From: Haloferax prahovense DSM 18310
GTDB taxonomy: Archaea > Halobacteriota > Halobacteria > Halobacteriales > Haloferacaceae
DNA length: 64,000 nucleotides
Assembly (NCBI RefSeq): GCF_000336815.1
Contig: NZ_AOLG01000008.1
Span: 299,237-363,236, forward strand
Reading direction: 5' to 3'
In this document: positions 25,511-34,169 of the stretch, one piece after another
How positions within the stretch are numbered: position 1 is the stretch's first letter
Layout: every line of letters begins with the position of its first letter
The notes under the pieces: model-generated
The model's input: the letters and a program-made list of their open reading frames with translations, nothing else
The model's database searches: none
What the model was told of the DNA's origin: nothing
Position numbers and translations under genes: made by a program

Positions 25511-25792
25511 ATGGACGACCGCCTCGAAAGCATCATCCGCAGCGCCGCCCGCACCGCCGGCAAGCGCTACGAAGAGGCCAAACGCGCCTATCGAGACGGT
25601 CGGGACCCGTCTCCGACGCACTCCCTCCCGCGGGACGCCGAGGGTCGCGCGAAAATCGTCTGCCGCCGCCACGCCGAGCGCCGCGCCGTCGCCGTCGACG
25701 CGAAGGGCCGTCCCGCCTGCTTCGACCCCGACCACCCCGACTGTCAGGGCTGTGTCGAGGACATTCGCGAGGGGATGGTCGAGACGTGGTAG
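25511..25792 (+). CDS. Conserved haloarchaeal small protein, 93 aa
   Basis: A charged, helical N-terminus (DDRLESIIRSAARTAGKRYE) is followed by a compact C-terminal part with KIVCRRHAERRAV and CFDPDHPDCQGCVEDIREG. The three late cysteines and several histidines suggest a metal site. The ATG at 25511 lies 27 nt after a TTGATAG box (25481-25487), pointing to a leaderless mRNA; the longer frame from 25391 is not needed. It precedes the sugar-nucleotide gene by 54 bp. Function unknown. Confidence 0.75.
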   Translation: MDDRLESIIRSAARTAGKRYEEAKRAYRDGRDPSPTHSLPRDAEGRAKIVCRRHAERRAVAVDAKGRPACFDPDHPDCQGCVEDIREGMVETW

Positions 25793-25846
25793 GCGACGTG
25801 GTTGGAGACGTGGTACGGTTTTGAGGCTGTAGCGCCACCCTCCGAC

Positions 25847-26851
25847 ATGGACCGACCACTCGTCGCGCTCGTCCTCGCCGGCGGCACCGGCACCCGCCTG
25901 TACCCCGCGAGCCGGAGCGACCGGCCCAAACAGTTCCTCCCGCTCGGCGGCGACCGCTCCCTCCTCACCGAGACCGTCGCCCGCGCCGACTTCGCCGACC
26001 ACGTCGTCGTCTCGACGCGGCCCGCGTTCGCGGACGACATCCCCGACCACGCGCCCGACGCCGAGGTCGTGGTCGAGCCCGCGGCCAAGGACACCGGCCC
26101 GGCGCTCGTCTACGCGACCCACCGAATCGCCGAGTTGTACGACGACCCGGTCGTCGTCGTCCTGCCGAGCGACCACCACGTCGGCGACGGCTTCGCCGAG
26201 GCGATGACCCGCGGCGCGCGCGTCGCCGCCGACACCGGTGCGCTCGTCGCCTTCGGCGTCGACCCGACCCGTCCGGACACCGGCTACGGCTACATCGAAC
26301 CCGGCGCGGACCGCGGCGACTACCGCGACCTCGCCGCGTTCCACGAGAAACCGGACGCCGAGACGGCCGCCCGCTACGTCGACGAGGGCTACCTCTGGAA
26401 CGCCGGGATGTTCGCGTGGACGCCCGACGCGCTGTTTGCCGCCGTCCGCGACTCGCCGCTCGCGCCCCTCCTCGACGCCCTCGACGACGGCGACACCGAC
26501 GCCGGCTTCGAGGCGGTCGAGGGCGTCAGCATCGACTACGCGGTGATGGAACGCGCCGCGGACGCGGCGGTCGTGCCGGTCCACTTCGAGTGGGACGACC
26601 TCGGCTCGTGGGACGCCCTCGAACGAATCGTCGACGCCGACGAAGACGGCAACGTCGCGCTCGGTGACGACCCGGTGTTCGTCGATGCCGCGGACAACGT
26701 CGTCGCCACCGACGGCGCGAACGTCTCGCTCGTCGGCGTCTCCGACCTCGCGGTCGTCGCGTGGGGCGACCGCGTGCTCGTCGTGCCGAAAGAACAAGCG
26801 CAGAAAGTGCGCGACGCGGTCTCTATCCTCCGCGACCGCGACGCGTTCTGA
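25847..26851 (+). CDS. Mannose-1-phosphate guanylyltransferase
   Basis: A 334-residue nucleotidyltransferase that makes GDP-mannose from mannose-1-phosphate and GTP, for glycosylation or compatible-sugar pathways. The N-terminal loop VLAGGTGTRLYPASRSDRPK (9-28) binds the nucleotide. PSDHHV, GYGYIEPG, FHEKPD and LWNAGMFAW follow in the order seen in ManC-type enzymes. The C-terminal sugar-binding region (HFEWDDLGSWDAL) is present, but the isomerase domain of bifunctional enzymes is absent. The ATG at 25847 is 27 nt from GGTTTTGA. Confidence 0.92.
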   Translation: MDRPLVALVLAGGTGTRLYPASRSDRPKQFLPLGGDRSLLTETVARADFADHVVVSTRPAFADDIPDHAPDAEVVVEPAAKDTGPALVYATHRIAELYDDPVVVVLPSDHHVGDGFAEAMTRGARVAADTGALVAFGVDPTRPDTGYGYIEPGADRGDYRDLAAFHEKPDAETAARYVDEGYLWNAGMFAWTPDALFAAVRDSPLAPLLDALDDGDTDAGFEAVEGVSIDYAVMERAADAAVVPVHFEWDDLGSWDALERIVDADEDGNVALGDDPVFVDAADNVVATDGANVSLVGVSDLAVVAWGDRVLVVPKEQAQKVRDAVSILRDRDAF

Positions 26852-26869
26852 GACGGGTCGAGCGCCGCG

Positions 26870-27655
26870 TCAGGCGCTCCGCAGTCGCCCGCCGTCGACC
26901 GGCACGCACGCCCCGGTGACGAAGCTCGCGCGGTCGCTGGCGAGGAACGCGACCACGTCGCCGAGTTCGCGCGGGTCGCCGACGCGACCCAGCGGAATCC
27001 CGTCGGACCACGAGTCGAGACCCTCCTCGTAGGTCTCGTGGTCGCCGCGCTCGACGGCCGCCTCGACCAGTTCCTCGATGCGACTCGTCTCGTGTGCGCC
27101 CGGCAGCACCGCGTTCACCCGCACGCCCGGCGCGAGTTCGCGCGACAGCGACTTCACGAGGCCGATGACGCCGCGGCGGACCGCGTTCGAGAGGATGAGG
27201 TCGTCGATGACCTCCCTGACCGACGTGGAGGTGATGCAGGTAATCGTCCCCGCGTCGCTCGCTTCGAGGTGCGGCCGGGCCGCCCGGACGGTCCAGACGG
27301 CGCTCATGACGAGCATGTCGAACGCGCCGTACCACTCCTGTTCGGTCAGGTCGGCGAACCCGCCCGGGGGCACGCCCCCGGCCGAGGTGACGACGTGGTC
27401 GACGCCGCCGAACTCCTCGACGGCCGCCTCGACCAGCGACTCGACCTCCCGTTTGCTCGTGATGTCGGTCTCGACGCCGAGCACGTCGCCGTCGAGGTCA
27501 CTCAGTTCCGATTCGGTCGCCGCGAGGCGCTCGGGGTCGCGCCCGCAGACGACGACGTTCGCTCCTTCGTCGGCCAGCGCCGCGGCGCTCGCGCGCCCGA
27601 GGCCGGCCGAACTCGCCGTGACGACGACCGTGTCGCCGTCGAGTCCGAGTTCCAT
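26870..27655 (-). CDS. SDR-fold oxidoreductase with non-canonical active site
   Basis: A 261-residue short-chain dehydrogenase fold. The cofactor loop reads TASSAGLGRASAAALADEGA (about 14-33), and NVVVCGRDPERL indicates NADP preference by the Arg after strand 2. The serine region is CITSTSVREVIDDLILSNAV, but where the family has YxxxK there is LSNAVRRG, so the catalytic Tyr and Lys are missing. This pattern recurs in an SDR subfamily often annotated as oxoacyl-ACP reductase. The start at 27655 (MELGLDGDTVVV) fits the fold; an earlier ATG at 27682 adds nine residues. Confidence 0.88.
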   Translation of the reverse strand: MELGLDGDTVVVTASSAGLGRASAAALADEGANVVVCGRDPERLAATESELSDLDGDVLGVETDITSKREVESLVEAAVEEFGGVDHVVTSAGGVPPGGFADLTEQEWYGAFDMLVMSAVWTVRAARPHLEASDAGTITCITSTSVREVIDDLILSNAVRRGVIGLVKSLSRELAPGVRVNAVLPGAHETSRIEELVEAAVERGDHETYEEGLDSWSDGIPLGRVGDPRELGDVVAFLASDRASFVTGACVPVDGGRLRSA

Positions 27656-27759
27656 GCGCGGGCTGACGACCGCCGCGAGCAAAAGCGTGGGCCTCGCGGC
27701 ACGTCGTGGGGTGAACCGAGGTCGCCGGCTGTGAGAGCGATTCCAGCGCGGGCGCGCGG

Positions 27760-28254
27760 TCAGATTCCGTCAGCGTGCCGACGGACCCGGACGCGCCCGT
27801 CGCTCGTGACCCCGACGAACAGCTGTTCTTTGATTTCCCGCCCCTCGACCGCGTCGCCGGCCGCGTCGGAGACGATTTTCATCAGGTCCGGCGCGGTCTG
27901 GTTCACCTTCACGCCCGCCTCGTCGCAGGCGTCGTACACCTGCTTGGGCACGTCGTAGAGGTCGCTTCCGGCGGGGACCTCCACGCGGACCGGCGCGGTG
28001 AGCGCGTCGACGAACGTCACCGTCTCGCGGGCCTTCTCGACGTTGGCGCGGGCGCTGGCTTCGATACTGGAGACGTTCGCCCGCGAGGTGCCGAGGGAGT
28101 CGGCGATAGTCGACTGGCGGACGTCCCGCTCGCGCAGCGCGAGCACCTCCGCTTGCCTCCGGGTGAGGACGCTCGTCTCCGGGTCGAACCCGGCTCTATC
28201 GAGGAGTTCGTCTACGTCGGGGACCGTCTCGTCGTCGCGTCCGGCGTCGCTCAT
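27760..28254 (-). CDS. Tfx-family DNA-binding regulator
   Basis: A 164-residue protein. LTRRQAEVLALRERDVRQST (about 30-49) and TSRANVSSIEASARANVEKA (about 55-74) form the sigma-like helix-turn-helix of Tfx proteins, first described as a regulator next to a molybdenum enzyme operon in Methanothermobacter. The C-terminal domain (85-164) with VPAGSDLYDVPKQVYDACDE may bind a ligand. A T-rich TATCTTTTTT about 24-34 nt upstream of the ATG is a probable TATA box. No molybdenum gene is adjacent. Confidence 0.9.
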   Translation of the reverse strand: MSDAGRDDETVPDVDELLDRAGFDPETSVLTRRQAEVLALRERDVRQSTIADSLGTSRANVSSIEASARANVEKARETVTFVDALTAPVRVEVPAGSDLYDVPKQVYDACDEAGVKVNQTAPDLMKIVSDAAGDAVEGREIKEQLFVGVTSDGRVRVRRHADGI

Positions 28255-28330
28255 ACCACGGGGTAGGTCTCGGGGGTGAAAAAAGATACAGCAGGCTGAC
28301 TGTCCACGGGACGCCGCCGACGAGTCGGCG

Positions 28331-28819
28331 TTATTCGCCCCAGAAGTTGTCTCGGCTCCCGAGCGCCTCGGGGCGCTTCGGGCCGTCGCGACCGCTCGAT
28401 TTGGACTTGGATTCGGTGTCGGCTCCGGTCGCCTCGCCCGTCTCGCCCGTCTCGCCCGCCTCGCTGTCTTCGGCTTCGGGGTCCAGCGGCAGGCGCTCAA
28501 CGATTTTCTTCGCGCGGGCGTGGCTCCCCTTCACCCGGTCGATGCGGACGATGGCGCGCGCATCCGGAAGCAGTCCGTCGACGAAGACGATGAAACCGTC
28601 TTCGGTCCGACCGACTCCCGCACCGCTCTCGTGGATGTCCTCGACGGTGACGATAACCTCCTCGCCCGGCTTGACGGGCTGCTGTTTGAGCTCGTAGATG
28701 GGGCGCTCGTAGTGGTCGCACCACTCCGCGCCGCCCCGGTCGCCGTAGTACTGGCACCCCATGCCCGCGATTCGTTCTGAGAAGCTCGGGCAGTCGTCCG
28801 CGAGTGGACAGTCGGACAT
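28331..28819 (-). CDS. TRAM-domain protein with N-terminal 4-Cys cluster
   Basis: A 162-residue protein. Four cysteines (C4, C10, C22, C34) in the first 35 residues suggest a zinc site. A TRAM domain follows (about 47-108; PVKPGEEVIVTVEDIHESGA and GFIVFVDGLLPDARAIVRID), an RNA-binding beta barrel common in tRNA modification enzymes and, as a stand-alone domain, proposed as an archaeal RNA chaperone. The C-terminal 50 residues are a low-complexity tail of Glu, Gly, Thr and Ser. TTTAGAG lies about 27 nt upstream of the ATG. Confidence 0.92.
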   Translation of the reverse strand: MSDCPLADDCPSFSERIAGMGCQYYGDRGGAEWCDHYERPIYELKQQPVKPGEEVIVTVEDIHESGAGVGRTEDGFIVFVDGLLPDARAIVRIDRVKGSHARAKKIVERLPLDPEAEDSEAGETGETGEATGADTESKSKSSGRDGPKRPEALGSRDNFWGE

Positions 28820-28909
28820 GCGGGGAGGTACACTAGGGGCACTCTAAACGCTTGCGGGTAGCCCGCCGCCCGCCGAAACGCTTTCCGTCGCTCGCCCGAA
28901 CCCCGCGGT

Positions 28910-29599
28910 ATGGCAGAACGCGTCCCCGAGTTCGCACTCCTCATCGGCGTCTTCCTCGGCCTGTCTGCGACCGTCTCCGCGGCGGTCCTCTCGGGGACGC
29001 TGTTTCGCCCGCTCCTCTTCGGTGCCGTCGTCTGCTACCCCTTCGCCGCCTTCGGCGTCCTCCGGTCTGACGACCCCTCCGAGGCGCTCCCTCCGCGAGT
29101 CGTCCTCGGCCTCGGCGCGGCCATCGGGCTGTTGACCGCGACGACGGCCGTCTTCGAACGGGCGACGGTCGAACCGCTCGATGGCGTGTTCGCCGCGGTG
29201 GTGGTCTCACTTCCGCCCGTCGCCTACGCGGTCCGGTTCGGCGCGGACGTGAACCCCCTTTCCCCGGTCCAGTCGCTCGTCTGTTGTGCGGTCGTCGGCG
29301 CGGCGTTCCTCGCGGTCGCGCCCCGCCTCGGGACGGTGAGCGCGCTCCTCGGGTTCGTCCTCGGGCTTTCGGGAGCGCTCTACGCCGACGCCCGCGGGTT
29401 CCGGCCGACGCACCGTCAACAGCGCGTCGGTATCGCCTCAGGCGCGCTCGTCGGCGTATCGGTCGCGGGTGCCGGCGTCGCGATGCGTCTCCCGCTCGGA
29501 CCGACGACGGCCGCGGCCGCGGCGCTCGCGCTCACGCCGAGTCTGTTCGTCGCGCTCACGAGAACCCGGACGCGGCGGCACCACCGCTTTCGGTCGTGA
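28910..29599 (+). CDS. Membrane protein, 229 aa, unknown
   Basis: About seven hydrophobic helices in 229 residues (for example FALLIGVFLGLSATVSAAVL and LLFGAVVCYPFAAFGVL near the start, and a basic C-terminus TRTRTRRHHRFRS). No catalytic motif or family is recognised. It converges on the radical SAM gene, and its downstream spacer (29600-29835) is occupied by the 3'-end tandem repeats. The ATG at 28910 is the only good start. Confidence 0.75.
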   Translation: MAERVPEFALLIGVFLGLSATVSAAVLSGTLFRPLLFGAVVCYPFAAFGVLRSDDPSEALPPRVVLGLGAAIGLLTATTAVFERATVEPLDGVFAAVVVSLPPVAYAVRFGADVNPLSPVQSLVCCAVVGAAFLAVAPRLGTVSALLGFVLGLSGALYADARGFRPTHRQQRVGIASGALVGVSVAGAGVAMRLPLGPTTAAAAALALTPSLFVALTRTRTRRHHRFRS

Positions 29600-29635
29600 T
29601 GGCACCGTGACAGTTCGGAGGAAACAGAGGGAAAC

Positions 29636-29835
29636 TCAGGCCAGTGGCGTCCGCTCGACGACAGTCCCGGTCCCACCTTTTTCCGGAGTTCGCTCACGCT
29701 CACTCCGCAAAAATCTGGACCAAAAACGGTGACACTCAGGCCAGCGGCGTCCGCTCGACGACCGTGCCGGTCCCACCTTTTTCCGGAGTTCGCTGGCGCT
29801 CACTCCGCAAAAATCTGGACCAAAAACGCCCGAAT
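29636..29835 (-). repeat. Two 100-bp tandem units: copies of the radical SAM 3' end plus hairpin element
   Basis: The last ~34 bp of the radical SAM gene, including its stop codon, recur at 29636 and 29736, exactly 200 and 100 bp from the real end at 29836. The copies differ from the gene by one and two bases. Each copy is followed (plus-strand order) by CCTTTTTCCGGAGT, a loop, ACTCCGCAAAAATCTGGACC and AAAAACG. The stem CGGAGT/ACTCCG is extended by TTTTT/AAAAA. Read along the gene, the order is gene end, T-rich hairpin, false end, hairpin, false end. It could act as a terminator. Confidence 0.88.
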
Positions 29836-30858
29836 TCAGGCCAGTGGCGTCCGCTCGACGACCGTCCCGTCGTAGGTCGGGTACTGCTCGACGATTTCGC
29901 CGTCGTCCACGTCGCCGTCTTCTATCATCTCTTCGAGGAGCCACCACGCGACCTCGACGTGGTTCGACTTGATGCTGTAGAACTCGTCGGGGACGCCGAG
30001 TTCGATGAAGCGCTCGGCGGGCGTGTAGGTCTTGCCGTAGACGAGCGTGCCGTCGTCCGTCACCTCGTCGAACGGCCGGCGGAGGTTGCGGGCCATGCGC
30101 TTCAGGCGGTTTCGGTGCTGGGCGGCGTCCTTGAACACGGAGGTACAGAAGTAGACGCGCTCGTGGTCGCCCATCTCGTCGAGGATGGCCTCCTTCGAGC
30201 CGTCGACCGCCGACATGTGGCCGTCCTGCAGTTCGTAGCCCTTCTCCTGCATCCGGCGGTAGTTACCGTCGGACATCTCGAACTCGTTGATGTTGCAGAA
30301 CTCCGCGGCCCCCTCGTCGAGGAAGTCGAGGAACTCCCGTTCCGCGCGGATGCCCGGAATCTCGAACGCCGGGGTGAGGCCCTCCTCGCGGGCGATGTAG
30401 AGGATGTCCTCCCACTCGGTGCCGTGCATGTCGCCCCAGAGTTCGAGCGGCGGGTGGAAGCGAATCTCGTCGAGGCCGGCCTCGGCGAGGCGCCGCATGT
30501 TCTCGCGGCCGCCCGTGATACCCGTATAGAGGTGGATGTGGTGGTCCTCGCCGAACTCGTCTTTGAGAAGCGAGATGTAGCGGCAGGTCTTGTCGAGCGC
30601 CTCCTGGGGTTCGCCGCCGGTGATGGACGAGCCGAGCGCGTCCATGCGTTTCGCCTCCTCGATGACGTCCGCGTCGGACTCGACTTTCCGCTCGTTGGCA
30701 TACACGTCGGTGACGTTCTTGCGATTCTCGCCGAGCGGGCAGTAGAAACAATCGCGCTGGTCGCAGTACCCGTAGACGAACAGCACCATCTTACCGCCCA
30801 TGGCGCACTGTTCGCATCCCTTCGAGATCATTCGATTACGGAACCGTACTTGGCGCAT
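29836..30858 (-). CDS. Radical SAM protein with CX4CX2C cluster
   Basis: A 340-residue radical SAM enzyme. The iron-sulfur motif is YCDQRDCFYC (C32, C37, C40), CX4CX2C instead of the usual CX3CX2C. SSITGGEPQEAL (about 76-87) is the GGE motif binding SAM's methionine. Another CxxC (C15, C18 in SKGCEQCAMGG) lies upstream. The ATG at 30858 begins MRQVRFRNRM; a TTG at 30864 is also in frame. Substrate unknown; the order of motifs resembles archaeal enzymes annotated as pyruvate-formate-lyase-activating-like. The gene's 3' end is duplicated downstream. Confidence 0.88.
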   Translation of the reverse strand: MRQVRFRNRMISKGCEQCAMGGKMVLFVYGYCDQRDCFYCPLGENRKNVTDVYANERKVESDADVIEEAKRMDALGSSITGGEPQEALDKTCRYISLLKDEFGEDHHIHLYTGITGGRENMRRLAEAGLDEIRFHPPLELWGDMHGTEWEDILYIAREEGLTPAFEIPGIRAEREFLDFLDEGAAEFCNINEFEMSDGNYRRMQEKGYELQDGHMSAVDGSKEAILDEMGDHERVYFCTSVFKDAAQHRNRLKRMARNLRRPFDEVTDDGTLVYGKTYTPAERFIELGVPDEFYSIKSNHVEVAWWLLEEMIEDGDVDDGEIVEQYPTYDGTVVERTPLA

Positions 30859-30938
30859 CGTCAAAAGGCGTCCGACTTTGCCCTGGAACCTTCCCCCTCG
30901 CCGGTAGGGTTATTGTTGTATATGACTGACAATACAGC

Positions 30939-32828
30939 ATGTCTCTCGGTTCCGTCGTCCGCGCTGAGGGTCAGGTCCGGGTCCTCATCGTCGACGACGA
31001 CCCCGAGACCGCGGCAGACACGGTTTCGGTACTCGACGGATGCGACAGTCTCGACGTCGCGGCGGTCGACGACCCGACCGCGGCGCTCGACGCGCACGCC
31101 GAGTCGCCGTTCGACTGTATCGTCACCGAGTTCGAGTTCGACGGCACCGCCGGTCTCGACACGCTCCTTCGCGTCCGCGAGTCGCCGAACCCGCCGCCGG
31201 TGATTCTGTTCACCCGACTCGACTCCGAGGACGTGGTCCACGAGGCGTTCGCCGCCGGCGTCGCCGACGTGGTGGACAAGCGATCGACCGACGTGAAGCT
31301 CGCGGTACTCGCCCACCGTATCTCGAACGCGGTCGTCGCGGCTCGCCAGTCGGCCGAACTCGACGAGCTGTACGCGTGGCTCCGGGTCATCGCCGAGCAG
31401 TCGCTCGTCGGCCTGTACGTGATACGCGACGGCCGAATCGAGTTCGTCAACGAGTACCTCTCGAACCTGCTCGGCTACGACACCGACGAGGTGGTCGGTC
31501 GTCCCATCACCGACTTCATCGTCGAGGAGGACCGCGCCATCGTCGACGAGAGCCTGAGAAACAGAGACCACGGCAGCGTCGAATCGATGTCGTACACCGT
31601 CCGCGTCAGCGACCGCACCGGCGAGTTGACCACGCTGGAAATCACCGGCCAGCGGGCGGCTGTCGACGGTGAGCCGGTCGTCGTCGGCACCGCCATGGAC
31701 GTCACGGCCCGGCTGGAGTCCGAACGGCTCCTCAGGCGCTCCGAGCGCCTCACCAGACAGATCATCTCGTCGCTCCCGGACATGGTGTTCATCTCGGAGC
31801 CGACCGAGCTCGACGTCGTCTACATCAACGACCAGTTCGAGAGCGTCTGGGGGCGAGACGTGTCGCTCCTCTACGAGAACCCGCATTCGTTCCTCGAACT
31901 CGTCCACGTCGACGACCGCGACCAACTGCGGCGAGCCATCGACGAGATGTTCGTCGACATCCGAGACGGTGCCGTCGACGAGCAGTACGAGTTCGAGTTC
32001 CGGTTCATCCCCGAGGGGAGCGAAACCATCCGTTGGGCGAACGCCCGCGCGGTCCCGCTCCTCGACGAGAACGGCGACGTGACAAACATCCTCGGCGTGA
32101 TGTCCGACCTGACGGAGCGCATCAGCCACGAGCGCGAACTCGCCCAGCAGAACGCCCGGCTCGACGCCTTCGCCCGCGTCCTCTCACACGACATCCGCGG
32201 ACCGTTGTCGGTCGCGCAGGGCCGGCTCGAACTCGCCCGCGACCTCGCTGACGACAGCCACCTCGACCACGTCGAACGCGCCCACCGGCGCATCACCGAC
32301 GTGGTCGAAGACGTGCTCTCTCTCGCCCGCGACGGGCGTTCCGTCCTCGACGCGGAGGAAGTCTCGCTGGCGGACGCCGCGGCAACCGCGTGGGAGATGT
32401 GCTCGCCGAACGCCGGCCACGTGCGCTGTGAGGTCGGCGAACTTCCGGTGGTCGAAGCCGACGAGAGCCGGGCGACGCGGCTCTTCGAGAACCTGTTTCG
32501 GAACGCGCTCCAGCACGGCCGAAGCGACCGTGACGACGCGTCCACCGCGAGCGACGACTCGGAGCTCGTGATTCGCGTCGGTGCCCTCCCGTCGCACCGC
32601 GGCTTCTTCGTCGAGGACAACGGGCCCGGCATCCCGGCGTCGATTCGCGACCACGTCTTCGACTCTGGGTTTTCCACCAAAGACGGCGACGGAAACGGCC
32701 TCGGACTCGGTATCGTCCGGCAGATTGTCGACTCCCACGGCTGGATAATTCGGGTCGCCAACGGCGGGTCCGGGGCGCGCTTCGAGGTGCTTTTCGACCC
32801 CGTCGGCGAGGCCGGCGCGACCGACTGA
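30939..32828 (+). CDS. Sensor histidine kinase: pseudo-receiver, two PAS domains, HisKA, HATPase
   Basis: A 629-residue soluble kinase. Residues 10-125 form a receiver (VLIVDDDPETAA) in which the phospho-acceptor position is Glu (E64 in DCIVTEFEFDG). Two PAS domains follow (about 145-265 and 270-395). HisKA has the phosphorylatable histidine H417 in LSHDIRGPL. The ATPase domain shows NLFRNALQHG, VEDNGPGIP and GNGLGLGIV. There are no membrane segments, so it senses a cytoplasmic signal. TTATTGTTGTATATG (30911-30925) precedes the ATG at the leaderless distance. No cognate output gene is adjacent. Confidence 0.93.
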   Translation: MSLGSVVRAEGQVRVLIVDDDPETAADTVSVLDGCDSLDVAAVDDPTAALDAHAESPFDCIVTEFEFDGTAGLDTLLRVRESPNPPPVILFTRLDSEDVVHEAFAAGVADVVDKRSTDVKLAVLAHRISNAVVAARQSAELDELYAWLRVIAEQSLVGLYVIRDGRIEFVNEYLSNLLGYDTDEVVGRPITDFIVEEDRAIVDESLRNRDHGSVESMSYTVRVSDRTGELTTLEITGQRAAVDGEPVVVGTAMDVTARLESERLLRRSERLTRQIISSLPDMVFISEPTELDVVYINDQFESVWGRDVSLLYENPHSFLELVHVDDRDQLRRAIDEMFVDIRDGAVDEQYEFEFRFIPEGSETIRWANARAVPLLDENGDVTNILGVMSDLTERISHERELAQQNARLDAFARVLSHDIRGPLSVAQGRLELARDLADDSHLDHVERAHRRITDVVEDVLSLARDGRSVLDAEEVSLADAAATAWEMCSPNAGHVRCEVGELPVVEADESRATRLFENLFRNALQHGRSDRDDASTASDDSELVIRVGALPSHRGFFVEDNGPGIPASIRDHVFDSGFSTKDGDGNGLGLGIVRQIVDSHGWIIRVANGGSGARFEVLFDPVGEAGATD

Positions 32829-32957
32829 CCGGGGCGAACCGAAGGGGACGACGACCGCGCCCCGGCGACCGCCCGTCCGCTCCACGAGACCGACCGACCG
32901 CGCCACCGCGGCCGCGCCCCCGAAAGCAGATATATCCCCGTGGCATAGGAGTCAACG

Positions 32958-34091
32958 ATGCTCTTGGTCCTCTGTGTCGACCTCGACGACGACCTCGGCC
33001 GCAAGACGGGTCTCTCGACGCCCGTCGTCGGCCGACAGCGCGTCGAGGACGCCGCGGTGGCGCTGGCCACCGCGGACCCGGAGGACTCCGACGTGAACGT
33101 CCTCTTTCAGGGCATTCAGGTCCACGACGAACTCCTCGAATCGGAAGACGAGGAGGTCGAGGTCGCGGCGGTCACCGGGTTGGAAGGAAGCGACGTGAAA
33201 GCGAACCGCGCCATCGGCGACGAGATTGACACCGTCCTCGCGAGCCTCTCGACCGGCGAGCCCGTCCACGCCATCGTCATCACCGACGGCGCACAGGACG
33301 AGTCGGTCCTGCCGGTCATCCGCTCTCGCGTCCCCATCGACGGGGTCCGTCGGGTCGTCGTCAGACAGGCCCAGAACCTCGAATCGATGTACTACACGAT
33401 GAAGCAGGTGCTCGCCGACCCCGAGACTCGTGGGACCATCCTCGTCCCGCTCGGCATCCTGCTTCTCATCTACCCCTTCGTCACCATCGCCAGCTTCTTC
33501 GACGTGCCCGGCGCGGTCGTTCTCGGCCTCATCTCGGCGCTCCTCGGCCTGTACACGCTGTTCCGCGGGCTCGGCCTCGAATCCGCCGTCGACGAGGCGG
33601 CCAACCGGGCGCGAAACGTCCTCTACGCCGGTCGCGTCACCATCATCACCTACGTCGCCGCCGCGGCGCTCCTCGTCGTCGGCGGCGTCCGCGGGGTCGA
33701 ACTCCTCGAAACCGTCTCCGACAGCGTCGGCGGCGACCCCGCCCCGGGACTCATCCTCGCGACGCTCGTCCACGGCGCGGTCGAGTGGTTCGCCGCCGCC
33801 GGTATCACGAGCAGCCTCGGGCAGGTGACAGACGAGTACCTCCACGACCGGTTCAAGTGGCGCTACCTCAACGCGCCGTTCTACGTGTTCGCCATCGCCA
33901 TCGTGCTCTACGCGCTCTCCGGCTTCTTCCTCCCCGAGGGCGTCGTCGGTGTCCAGAAGTTCTACCTCCCCGGCCTCGCCGTCGCGCTCACGGTCGGCAC
34001 GCTCCTCGGTGTGCTGAGCACGCTCACGTTCGCGGTGGCGGAGTCGCGCTATCCGACCGGCTCGGACGGCGACGGCGAGCAACCGGCGTAA
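32958..34091 (+). CDS. DUF373 family membrane protein
   Basis: A 377-residue archaeal protein. The soluble N-terminal part (1-155) starts LLVLCVDLDDDLGRKTGLST with many aspartates, and includes VLFQGIQVHDELLESEDE and HAIVITDGAQDESVLPVIRS. The C-terminal part has about six membrane helices. DUF373 is conserved across Euryarchaeota without a known function; the acidic N-terminus could bind metal or nucleotide. The TATA box AGATATAT (32928-32935) is 23-30 nt before the ATG. GTTTTCTGTCGGTTTTTAGC after the stop (34120-34139) may terminate the transcript. Confidence 0.93.
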   Translation: MLLVLCVDLDDDLGRKTGLSTPVVGRQRVEDAAVALATADPEDSDVNVLFQGIQVHDELLESEDEEVEVAAVTGLEGSDVKANRAIGDEIDTVLASLSTGEPVHAIVITDGAQDESVLPVIRSRVPIDGVRRVVVRQAQNLESMYYTMKQVLADPETRGTILVPLGILLLIYPFVTIASFFDVPGAVVLGLISALLGLYTLFRGLGLESAVDEAANRARNVLYAGRVTIITYVAAAALLVVGGVRGVELLETVSDSVGGDPAPGLILATLVHGAVEWFAAAGITSSLGQVTDEYLHDRFKWRYLNAPFYVFAIAIVLYALSGFFLPEGVVGVQKFYLPGLAVALTVGTLLGVLSTLTFAVAESRYPTGSDGDGEQPA

Positions 34092-34169
34092 TCAGTCGCG
34101 GGCGGCCTCGCCGCTCGGCGTTTTCTGTCGGTTTTTAGCGTCGTCGGTGCCGAACTCGAAGTCGCCTCG

